From Rotaria socialis (lineage: Eukaryota; Rotifera; Eurotatoria; Philodinida; Philodinidae), in contig CAJNYU010002435.1 in the NCBI GenBank assembly GCA_905331475.1, forward strand, positions 49,416 to 113,415: a stretch of DNA of 64,000 bases, written 5' to 3'. Position numbers and translations under genes: made by a program. Positions 51,691 through 61,848 of this stretch are shown piece after piece (position 1 is the first letter of the stretch; every line of letters starts with the position of its first letter). Below the pieces are notes generated by a model. The model saw only the letters and a program-made list of their open reading frames with translations. It was not told the DNA's origin and did not search any database.

Positions 51691-53599
51691 TCTTAACCTG
51701 CAGGACGCTAAGGCCGGCCTGGCGGCATCTCTGGTACCGTGTACTCTTTCTTTTGCTACTCTTTTAGATTTTTAAAGTTATTTGTTGTTGAATTGAAGAG
51801 TTATATCAATCAAGTTATTAATGCGATGTGAAGCAAAGCATTTATGAAATCCGTCGCGTACGCATTCAATGTCAGCATTTTTGTGGCACGATGATATCAA
51901 GAACGAATTTTCACCTGATGCTCGTTGAAACACTTTTAGTAACATTAAGATCTCTATACGATACAAATTTTGCTCGATTTGTCCTTTCGAATTTGGTTTG
52001 TACAAAGTAAAAGATGGATAATATTTTTCAGTTAGCCGATTCCATGTAGTGAGGCTTGGCGTTGATTTAACCATAATTAAAATTAGTTTAAATCAGTGAC
52101 TGTCTTTATCCGTTGCGTAAAAATTACATGTGATTCATCGTAAACAATTTAGACCGACTGTGATTTACAATATAAGTCGAAACCAATGTAATAACTATTT
52201 TTACTAGCTGATTAAAAAGTTGACGATTAAATTCATAAATTCCTCAGCCTAAAATTAAATAAATATTTAATATTCAATCACTCAAATAAAAGACCGAATA
52301 TGTTTATTTATTGATGCTGAGTTTTGTGAATGTAAACAATTTACACTTAAAATACAACCGATCTTATTTCGTACGATTCTGAATGTATCATTCTCGTAAA
52401 TTTGTAGCGAATTTATTATAGAACCGGTATCCTTGTTTCTTTTGTATTACTATGTCATGTAAAACGTGAATTGACTGAATAGAACGAGCATGAGAAAATA
52501 AATTAGTGTTGAAAACATCGTTGCTATTAAAATGAGACAAAATATTGATGGTAACTATCTAACTTCAAGGCCAACGGTGTGAAATATGTTTTAGGTTTTT
52601 CTCGGTTGTCAAGTTTTCGTGAAAATGGATAATACAATCAGATAAAAATGTTCGTTTTGCTCACTGTTGAAGAAACGATCAACGCTTTCGTTGTTTTTTC
52701 TATAACGAAAATTTGAATAAAAAGATACAAGATGTTGATTCAGTAGAATATTATTCGAACGTATCTTATATTGGTCAGATCGTATAAATACAAAACTTCA
52801 CGAAGCTAAACAACGTGAAATAATTCTATTTATGAAGAATAGTTGCTCGGCATGTTTATTATCAAAATTCTGATAATTTGTGATACAATTAATCCGTACT
52901 TTTGTATCGTGTCCACTTGCTCTGAATATTAAATCATTTTTTTTATTATTATCTGAAAAGTAAAATGTGAAGTCTGACGATTACGATCAGTTAAAAATAA
53001 AAAGGAACACTATTCGAGTATTGTAAATCAAAGTTGAAATGCAATCATGAAAACGATGCATCTAGCTTTTCAAAATATGAAATGCTTTTCAGGCTTGTTC
53101 ATTAATACCCTAGGACTTTCATTTTTCTGTTTTGATGGCATATTGATTTTATTCAGTTCTTATTCAAGTTCTTACGAAAAAAAACTAGTCCTTAGCATCG
53201 ATAATTTCATGAAACAATCAAATATGAAAATATCTGCAAGCATATCACAGGCATCAAATAATAGAAAATTCTTGATTAAAACATATGATGATAATTAGTT
53301 GAATATGTTGAGCTTGCGCTTTTTGTTCTGCTTCTTGTTTAATTAATAATTGTTGGATATGCATCGATCATCCAGGATTGTGACTTGGTAGTGCAAGGAC
53401 TAACACAAGATTGCATCATTTGGTTTACGACTTGAAACAACAAAGAACAATGACATACGTGCACGTCGAACATTTACGTGCCCACTTAAGCAAAGACGAG
53501 CTCGCGTCTTGAAAACAGTTGGCGATGAATAAAATGGAGCTCAATAAACTGATGTTTTTCTTTACTGCTCTCTTTCCAGCTCTTCTCATATATCGTAGC

Positions 53600-53709
53600 T
53601 TCCAAATTGCGGCCGAAAATTAAGCCAATTAAGAAAAAAACGGTCGCAATTTGGAATGAAGAATTTTCCGTTGATCTCTTTTTTTTATTCGGTTCCAAAT
53701 TGCGACCAC
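53600..53709 (-). repeat. 110-bp GGTCGCAATTTGGAA repeat, copy A
   Basis: Contains three copies of GG(T/C)CGCAATTTGGAA: one at each end in direct orientation and one inverted in the middle. It is about 85-90% similar to copy B, in opposite orientation. A MITE is likely; no target duplication could be fixed. Confidence 0.7.
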
Positions 53710-54165
53710 TTGTCAATTATCAATCAATCAATACTTTTAATTGAAAAAAATTATTGAAGAAAAGACTACAGAAAATTATTCCTCATCAGTACTGTCTTTT
53801 ATAATGTGGATGTAGCGATGAAAAATAGCACGCAAAACTTTTTGAACATTTTCTGGCAATTTCGGTTCATGCTTATGATTTTCACCATTTGATTTTATAA
53901 TTACATTATTTTTCAATGCTATAGAACGAGAGCACCACTTATTAATGCAGACATAAAGTGATGAACTGTTCTTATTTTCTCGCCTTAACTGAAATAAATA
54001 GTTATTGTATAGAATAGCCTTTTAACCTTTTTCGGTAGTTGACCAAGTAAAGTTCGTATTCATTGTATGATATTCACTAGAAATCTTTTTTTTCACGCTT
54101 ATATATCAACATTGTCATTACAGTACAACTCATCATCATATATACTGATAACTAATCAATTAAAA

Positions 54166-54271
54166 GTGGCCGCAATTTGGAATCGCATAAAAAATGAGGT
54201 CAACGTAAAATTCTTCATTCCAAATTGCGACCATTTTTTTTTCTTAATTGACTTAATTTTCGGTCGCAATT
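54166..54271 (+). repeat. 106-bp GGTCGCAATTTGGAA repeat, copy B
   Basis: Same arrangement as copy A: GTGGCCGCAATTTGGAA, a middle inverted TTCCAAATTGCGACC-type block (ATTCCAAATTGCGACCA), then CTTAATTTTCGGTCGCAATT. It lies 457 bp to the right of copy A and inverted relative to it. Confidence 0.7.
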
Positions 54272-55993
54272 CGACCATAGCCCTTGAAACTGTTAATTTT
54301 GTTTATAATGAATAAATAGGACATGCACAATATCTGTGTGGATGCTCTTGCGGTAAACGATCTGAACAATGGCAATATTTATCTTGTATTTCTTTTGTTG
54401 TCGATATGAATAGTTCTGGCTGTAAGCTAGCGTTTAATACTGAAGAGGATGCGTTAATGTTTTGAACAGAAAAAAAGTCATCTTCAGACTGGTATCATAT
54501 TGACTCTGCAATGCTGTTTCTATTGAAATCAGTATTCATCGATGTCTTAAGATAGAAACGTATAAAAACACGGGGATAGATCAACCAATGCGAAGTCCTA
54601 TTTACTTTATTATTTTGTAAGACACTAACAAATTGCTGGGCTCCATAGTTGTTGATAAGTCAAAGGAAGATGATGAATAAATGCGAATCACCATATTGTT
54701 TTGTAACATATCAGCAATGGACTGTAGTATCAGGGAATGTTCGAATGATGTCCTCCTTATTATTGTCACTTATTTCGACTGGATCTTTTTCGAAAAGATA
54801 CACCATCTAATTCTCAACAAACGAATCCAATACAACAAATTACAAAAAATTCATTCTAGCAATATACTTATTAGAGTAATATTGCATGTATAGAATATTG
54901 ATGTCCTGTTTCGATGGATTTTCATGACGAAAGCTTATTGTATACAAGGAGAGTTATCTAACTAAAGAAAATACTTTTCTTTTTCTTTAAGAAAAAATTT
55001 CACAAGAGAAGATTGCATTTTGAAAATTCTTAAATATAAAAATAAAATAGATCTTCACCAAGTTGAAACATGAATCCCGCATTAATACTCCAGTAAAGTG
55101 TTAGTCTTAGCTTTTATGAGATTCATGTTCATTTTTCTAGAGAATCAAACGGTGAATATTTTGAAAAAGCAAGTTTCCTCATTGACTAGAAAAATATCTA
55201 CATATCGGTACTATATCGGTTTGTGTTGGTTCATCTTTTTCATCACTGGGAAGTTTTTCTTCTCTCAACCATCACTAACTCTCTCTGTCTTATTATCTAA
55301 ATCAATCACACAAGTAGATGACGACATTTTTTTAAAGTTGCTTTATAAATAAAAAGACTCTTGACTCTCTTAAAACAAGTCATTAATTTTTGTCGAAATA
55401 GATTTGTGTCGCTATTTCATCTTATTCTCAATTCTTTAGAAAATGAGTGATTTCGACTGCGCAATCAGAAACGTTTTTCTCATGTGTACATGATTACTTT
55501 TGAGTTTTACTTTGATACTAGATTTGCACATATCAATATCTAATATATTCTATGGACAAAATAATGTCATTCTCTGTCATTTATGGCAAATGTCTTGGAT
55601 TCTAATGACAACTGTGCAATTCTCGAAGTTAAATATTGAAGTAGTATTTATAATGAAACATAATTCAGTGTAGATAATGACACTGCAATTCCAAAGAAAA
55701 CGCATTTTAACAAGAAGTTTTTATATAATCAGGCACTTATAGTAGACAATAAGCTAACGACATCTATTTGTTGATTTTTCAAATACACTTAAAACTTGAT
55801 ATATTTACGGGCAAAAACTTTTAATTTATTATAAACATAAGAATAATTCATCTTTATATGATGAATAGAATATTAATGGTTCTATTGATCTTCAATGATA
55901 ACTGATTAAAACGTGTTCGTATGCATTTGACTATTCATATTTAATAAATCTCTACTCACTCTCGTCGATAAATATTTGAAATAATCATATAAA

Positions 55994-57378
55994 ATGCCAC
56001 ATGAAGATCGCGAACCAGATGAATTATTTGAAATTCGAACAAATTTCTATACAGGCAATTATCAACAAACGATTAATGAGGCAACAAAACTCAAAGTTTG
56101 TTATACTACGGCTGTTTTCTCTGAATTTAATTGTTATTTTTCAGGTTCCACAAAATTTACAAACAGAAAAAGATTTATTCATGTATCGTTCATATATAGC
56201 TCAGAAAAAATATGGTGTTGTACTAGATGACATTCGTCCATCAACATCTCAAGAGGAGTTAGTTGCTGTTCGACTACTAGCTGAATTTATGGCAAGTGAA
56301 TCTAAACGGTAATTATACTTTTTTCAAATATTTCTAGTTCCTAAAATAACTTTTTCGTATTTTAGTGACAATATTTTACATGATCTTGATAGTAAAATGG
56401 GTGGCAATGTTAAAAATTCATTTTGTTTACTTGTAACTGCTTATATGTATTATCTTAGTGAAGTAAAAAAATTATCGAGTTGGTTCATTTGTTTTTAAAT
56501 ACTATTTTATTGATTTAGAACTATGAAACTACCCTTAAGGTTTTACATAATGCTGATTCATTGGAATGGTAAACTCTATTATTAAAGTTTAATTAGAATT
56601 TATTTTTTTCTCTTTTATTTTAGTTGTGCATTAACTATACAAGCATTATTAAAAATGGATCGTCTTGATTTAGCTAAGTATGTTGATGAGCTAAACTAAT
56701 AATTTTGCTTCAGTTACTAAATGAAATATTGTTCTATTGTCTTTTTATAGGAAAGAATTAAAACGAATGACAGATATAGATGAAGATTCGGTATTAACTC
56801 AATTAGCAACCGCTTGGATTAACATCGCTATAGTATGTTAATGATTTATTGTTTATTAACTGTTTATTTATTCATGTTTGTATGATTATTAGGGTTCAGA
56901 AAAATTACAAGAAGCTTATTATATATTTCAAGAATTATCTGATAAACATACAGTTACACCACTCCTTTTAAATGGACAAGCTGTTTGCTATATGGCACAA
57001 GGAAAATATGAGGATGCGCAAACCGCACTTCAAGAAGCACTTGATCGAGTAAAGATTTCGTTTTTTCGAAGAAAAGATACTTTTTGAATATTTTATATGC
57101 GAATATTTATTTATTTTAAGGATAGCAACGATCCTCAAACATTAATTAATTTAATTGTACTTTCTCAATTAACAGCTAAACCAACTGAGGTTTCAAATCG
57201 TTATATATCTCAAATGAAAGACTCACATGCAAATCATCCATTTGTTCGAGATTTAGCTAACAAAGTATTTTTAGAACATTTCAATATAATAGAAGTTTAT
57301 TTATATGATTTTTATTTGTTTTAGGCTAATGAACTTGATCGTCTTGTTCGTAATTATCAACCATCTGTATCGTCTTAA
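55994..57378 (+). CDS. COPE: Coatomer subunit epsilon (epsilon-COP)
   Basis: Subunit of the COPI coat for Golgi-to-ER retrograde transport; pairs with alpha-COP. Nine exons: 55994-56095, 56145-56308, 56366-56462, 56519-56568, 56624-56677, 56751-56832, 56893-57048, 57121-57264 and 57325-57378; 300 residues (human 308). Alpha-helical TPR-like throughout. Landmarks: [127 protein letters not shown] and [19 protein letters not shown]. Matches human COPE over the whole length. The first donor is GTTTGT; the rest are ordinary. Confidence 0.97.
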
Positions 57379-58386
57379 ATTAGAAAAAACAATTCTATCA
57401 AGATCAAATAATTGACAGACAGACATTAGGGTGTTTGAATTCTTTATCTTATATCTTATTTAAATCTGTTTTTCTTTCGTTTTTTTTTCAAGTAAAATTC
57501 ATTATCCATCTTATATGTTTCAACTAATTTAATCAAAAAATTTTCTTTTTATCTCAAGATATTTTTACGGGGCAGTGGTAGAAATTCAGTCGGAAATGAT
57601 TTCAGAACGCAAGAACAATTCTCTTACATTGACATGTCAAATCTAGAGAAACGTTCTTTGTTAACAATCAAGTAGTCTAATACTGAAGTGCACAAGCGTG
57701 CCAATACGAGTCTATGCGAGAAGGTTCCCTGTTGTGAGTCTCTATTTTCAATTGATTTTATCGTATTATTCGTGCCTAATTAACTGTAATTGTATGTGCC
57801 CCTATTGACAACGCCTATTTTAATCATAGTTTTTCAAAATACTTTGTTCAGTTGCCAAGCAAAATTGCAACTTCTCTATTGATATAATTTATAATGTTAT
57901 TTACATTGAAAATATCAAGCGATGCATCTGTTCATAATATACATATCCCTTGGGAAATATTTCTCACCATTCAATAATCAGTCTCTATCATGTACTATCA
58001 TTGAAAATGGTATTTAATATTAGTTATATTACTCTTGTCACATATACATATGTTTCATTACATACACATTCATAAATGAATGTTTCCATTAAATCATGAT
58101 CATGTTTACATTGTTGGTGTTTTTGGTACTTGATGAAAATAAGCTCGAAGCAATTCAATATTTGAAATCTAAAAATTTGTTTTATTTTTATGACTAATTA
58201 TTGAAATAAACTTTATATAAAGCAGGATAAATACATGCTGATTAAATGAGTAGAGTTTATATTTTTGCATTAGTATACAGTCATAAGTGAACTAAGAATG
58301 ATTTGAACACTAACTTTACCGAATATAGAGATTTATTTCTTTAAAAACAAAATAATTCCGTTTATTTTCATTTTATTTGTAGATCA
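57379..58386. other. Intergenic region, nothing recognised
   Basis: Between COPE and OSGEP on the same strand. No frame over 60 codons. A TTTGTAG acceptor-like site directly precedes the OSGEP start, hinting at a 5' UTR intron. Confidence 0.45.
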
Positions 58387-59442
58387 ATGGTTATCACATC
58401 GATAGGTTTCGAAGGTAGTGCCAATAAAATTGGTATTGGTATAATTCGCGATGGACAAGTTCTTTCAAATCCACGTCGCACCTACATAACACCGCCTGGT
58501 GAAGGTTTTCGGCCAAATTTAACAGCTAAACATCATCAATCGGCTATATTGGATTTAATTGATTTGGCACTAAAAGAAGCAAATATTGAATCACTTGCTG
58601 ATATTGATGTTTTTTGTTTTACAAAAGGTCCTGGTATGGGTGGTCCATTAATCGTCGTAGCAACTGTTGTTCGAGCACTTGCTCAACTCTATGATAAACC
58701 TATTGTAGGTGTTAATCATTGCATTGGACATATTGAAATGGGGCGTTTAATAACCGGTGCAGCAAATCCAGTTGTACTTTATGTAAGTGGTGGTAACACA
58801 CAAATCATCGCCTATTCTGAACATCGTTATCGTATATTCGGTGAAACCATTGATATTGCAGTTGGTAATTGTCTTGATCGTTTTGCTCGTTTATTAAAAT
58901 TATCCAATGATCCAAGTCCCGGTTATAATATTGAACAATTAGCTAAGAAAGGAAATACTTATATCCCATTACCATATACAGTTAAAGGAATGGATGTATC
59001 ATTTTCTGGTATATTAAGTCATGTTAAAACTATTATTGTTGGACATAAACAAGCTAGAACGCAAGCACATGAACAAAAAAAAATAAAATATTCCAATGAA
59101 GATCTTTGTTTTTCATTACAAGAAACATTATTTGCAATGCTTGTTGAAATCACTGAACGTGCATTGGCACATGTTGGTTCAAATCAAGTACTTATTGTTG
59201 GTGGAGTTGGATGTAATGTACGTTTACAAGAAATGATGGGTGTTATGTGTAACGAACGACAAGCAACTGTATGCGCTATTGATGAACGATATTGTATTGA
59301 TAATGGTGCTATGATTGCACAAGCTGGCTATGAAATGTTTCGTGCTGATAAAACTCGTAAGGGTATGACATTAGAAGAAACATCATGTTCACAACGATTT
59401 CGTACCGATGCTACGTTTGTCAATTGGAGAGAAGATAAATGA
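58387..59442 (+). CDS. OSGEP: OSGEP/Kae1, catalytic subunit of the KEOPS tRNA t6A synthase
   Basis: Transfers threonylcarbamoyl to A37 of ANN-decoding tRNAs within the KEOPS complex, in cytosol and nucleus. A single uninterrupted exon of 351 residues (human 335). ASKHA-fold motifs: [24 protein letters not shown], metal-binding His111 and His115 in [86 protein letters not shown] and [16 protein letters not shown]. The linker after SFSGILS is longer than in human and Lys/Gln-rich. It lacks introns, unlike most genes here. Confidence 0.98.
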   Translation: MVITSIGFEGSANKIGIGIIRDGQVLSNPRRTYITPPGEGFRPNLTAKHHQSAILDLIDLALKEANIESLADIDVFCFTKGPGMGGPLIVVATVVRALAQLYDKPIVGVNHCIGHIEMGRLITGAANPVVLYVSGGNTQIIAYSEHRYRIFGETIDIAVGNCLDRFARLLKLSNDPSPGYNIEQLAKKGNTYIPLPYTVKGMDVSFSGILSHVKTIIVGHKQARTQAHEQKKIKYSNEDLCFSLQETLFAMLVEITERALAHVGSNQVLIVGGVGCNVRLQEMMGVMCNERQATVCAIDERYCIDNGAMIAQAGYEMFRADKTRKGMTLEETSCSQRFRTDATFVNWREDK

Positions 59443-60003
59443 AAAACTCAATTTTTTTTCTGTTGTTATATTCAAATTTTTATAATTGAATCCTATGGAT
59501 TACTTCTCGGACTTTTTTTAGAAAAAAATACATTGAACACGACAGACAACGTCCATTTGAAAAACAACAAAAATTTGTTTTGTCTTTCAGATGAATTATT
59601 GTTCGAGTTGACAAGAAGAAGAAAAAGAAGTAAATGATAGATTCTATTGATGATTCAATGTTGGACTAGTTGTGGTTTCAGATAAGGTGAAGATATAGTT
59701 AGAAACCTTGATGTATCTAGTTTTCAGAATTATGGTTCTGAGTAAATTCAGATTATCTGTAAATAAGATATTTACAAGAGAATCTTTGGTTAGTATTGTT
59801 TTTTTGATGAAGTCGAATATGAGTTCACAATCGAATCCTTCTTGTTATCATGAATATACCAAATGTATTGTATTTGTTTTTGAAACTAATTATATTCTAG
59901 TGAATAATTAAAATATGTTTACAATTTTATTATTCATGTGTTAAGAAGAATTATCATTCGTTTTATTACTTTAATTCTTAGACATCGTAAAATAATATAC
60001 AAC
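59443..60003. other. Intergenic region, no supported gene
   Basis: A 67-codon frame at 59708-59911 has no recognisable domain. A TTCTTAG acceptor-like site at about 59981 lies just before the PEX10 start. Confidence 0.4.
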
Positions 60004-60930
60004 ATGTCCACAGCAGAACTTCGATATGCAAATCAATTCGAAATAATTCGCAGCGAAGAAAAAGATCGTTATTTGATAAGTCAATTATCCCAACAATTAG
60101 ATGAACTCTATACAAAATTGTTTGGTTTAAATAATTTTCATATTTATCAACCGTATCTACATCGTTTAAGTGAACTACTATATTATTTAACGACAACATT
60201 ATCAAATCGACAGACCATTGGCGAGGAATATGTTTGTTTAATACAATATGATCCTATTACAAAACGAATTCCATCATTAATGCGTCGCTTATTCATGATA
60301 TTTTTTCGAATATTTGGTGATTTAATATCAAAATATTTTCTTACGACATTTCTAATTCGTCCAATCGCAGAAGATTTTTTTCATCCAAAATTATCATTAC
60401 AAACCATTGAATTGATTACACGTTTTATAATTACATCCATTGAAAGAACACATAAAATATCTTTTTATTTAACTGGTTATTATTATAATATAAGTAAAAT
60501 TCTAACACGTATTCGTTATCTAATTTATAGTCGATCAACATCCGAGAGTATAGAAATACAATCAAATATGAACAAAACAATTAAATTACTTAGCTTATGT
60601 CTTTGCATTCAACATATTATTGAAACTTATACGTCATTGAAACAAGTTGCTTTATCTATCAGTCAACATAGAAATCAATTAAATCTGATAGCCGAAGAAG
60701 AAAAAGAAAAAGAAAAGAAAATCGTATCAGAAGATATAACATCGTCAACAGATTATGTTCGATGTCCATTATGCTATGAATTAGCTATATCAAATGTTGC
60801 ACTCGTACCTGAATGTGGTCATGTTTTTTGTTGGCAATGTATTCATACTTGGGTTGCTGAAAATCAAACCTGTCCATTATGTAAAACAAATACTACGCAA
60901 TCCCGTATTGTGCATTTGATTAATTATTAA
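60004..60930 (+). CDS. PEX10: PEX10, peroxisomal RING-type E3 ubiquitin ligase
   Basis: Part of the PEX2/PEX10/PEX12 retrotranslocation channel that ubiquitylates the PEX5 import receptor. Single exon, 308 residues (human 326). Start at MSTAELRYANQFEIIRSEEK; the frame is open for 22 codons upstream but without an ATG. Family parts: QTIGEEYVCLIQYD, helical membrane segments including FYLTGYYYNISKILTRIRYL, then a C-terminal C3HC4 RING at about residues 254-294 (CPLC, ECGHVFCWQCIHTW, CPLC). It ends IVHLINY, like human LIYLRHY. Divergent in the middle, clear at both ends. Confidence 0.92.
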   Translation: MSTAELRYANQFEIIRSEEKDRYLISQLSQQLDELYTKLFGLNNFHIYQPYLHRLSELLYYLTTTLSNRQTIGEEYVCLIQYDPITKRIPSLMRRLFMIFFRIFGDLISKYFLTTFLIRPIAEDFFHPKLSLQTIELITRFIITSIERTHKISFYLTGYYYNISKILTRIRYLIYSRSTSESIEIQSNMNKTIKLLSLCLCIQHIIETYTSLKQVALSISQHRNQLNLIAEEEKEKEKKIVSEDITSSTDYVRCPLCYELAISNVALVPECGHVFCWQCIHTWVAENQTCPLCKTNTTQSRIVHLINY

Positions 60931-61782
60931 TAGTTGTTCTTGTTGTTGCCTTGATTTTTTATATTTAAAAACAATCGATTAAATAATGATTTTCTTTTTA
61001 TTTAGGGAAAAAAATGTAGTCACAAAAATGAGTAATCCTTAGTGTTAGACTATTTTTCAGTGGACCTATGATGTAATAAAAAAAATACGAAATCCAAGAT
61101 TGAAATATATATATTTATCATAAATATAAAGAAAACTATTAACTGTTATGTAAAATAAAGACAAAAATATGTAGAAATGAAGACTTCTCTTTTTTTTCTT
61201 TCTCGTAAACGTTAACAACTACAAAAAAAAAACAGACAAGAGATTTTACTAGACGAAGTAGTGGCATTGCCAGCGAATGATAACTGTTCTAAATAAATCC
61301 TAAAAAATGAAACACCTTAAATGAAAATAATTTTTCATTATATCAACTTGCTTTCAAAAATAGTTTCGCTACTAAATGAATGTAGTTGTAAAATGATTTA
61401 TTTGATATAGAATACAGAAAACACATTTCCAGTGTCTTAGTTTTCATGAGTTTAACAAAATACTTCTCTTAGTAGATAATCTTTTTCAATAAAAATCAAG
61501 TGTTTTCTCTTATTCATTCTAACTGCTACTGTTCAGGAGAAAAGTCCGACACTACTCTATTTCGCAACTTTTTGAACATTAAGTTTCGTAAAAAAAAGAT
61601 TACTAACAGTAGAGATACTTGATCTTTAAGATTTTCTATTGTTCAGTTTGAAACTAGCTCTTCTTAAATTGTCTATCGTGATGATAGCTGGTGTGGCATT
61701 TAAAAAGAAAATACTTTTATAGTCAGAATTTTCAAAAAACAAACTGAATTACATATAATTTTAGACTTTTGATAATTGTTAC
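60931..61782. other. Intergenic region, nothing recognised
   Basis: Very AT-rich flank between PEX10 and PRMT7; no frame, repeat or RNA gene seen. Confidence 0.45.
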
Positions 61783-61848
61783 ATGTTATTAAAGCAACTT
61801 GTTCATTTTAGTAAAAAAACTATTCGTTTCTATTATCAATCGCAAACC

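Larger units (their letters stand above)
47513..51733. mobile_element. 4.2-kb non-autonomous hAT-like element, composite of repeats
   Basis: The left end reads CAGAGATGCCACCAGGCC and the right end, reversed, CAGAGATGCCGCCAGGCC: 17 of 18 bases match. Flanks are GTACCGAG (47505-47512) and GTACCGTG (51734-51741), a 7-of-8 match, fitting the 8-bp hAT target duplication. Further in, the ends share CCTGCAGG and blocks of TAGGGCAGGGTAGGG. There is no transposase-like frame inside; the interior is mostly tandem and inverted repeats (separate entries). The single mismatches suggest moderate age. The superfamily call rests on TIR and target-site form only. Confidence 0.7.
51742..55993. other. 4.2-kb intergenic region with short repeats, no supported gene
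   Basis: Frames at 53047-53298, 54681-54893 and 55098-55352 have no recognisable domain and skewed composition. The region holds the two inverted-orientation repeats described separately. A segment at 51820-51859 (ATGCGATGTGAAGCAAAGCA) resembles repeats inside the hAT-like element. Confidence 0.45.

Noticed and set aside
47513-51733. GGGTAGGGC arrays as a CRISPR array or true telomere
   Set aside because: Units are degenerate with no unique spacers, and both arrays lie internal to a mobile element. Neither a CRISPR nor a chromosome end is supported.
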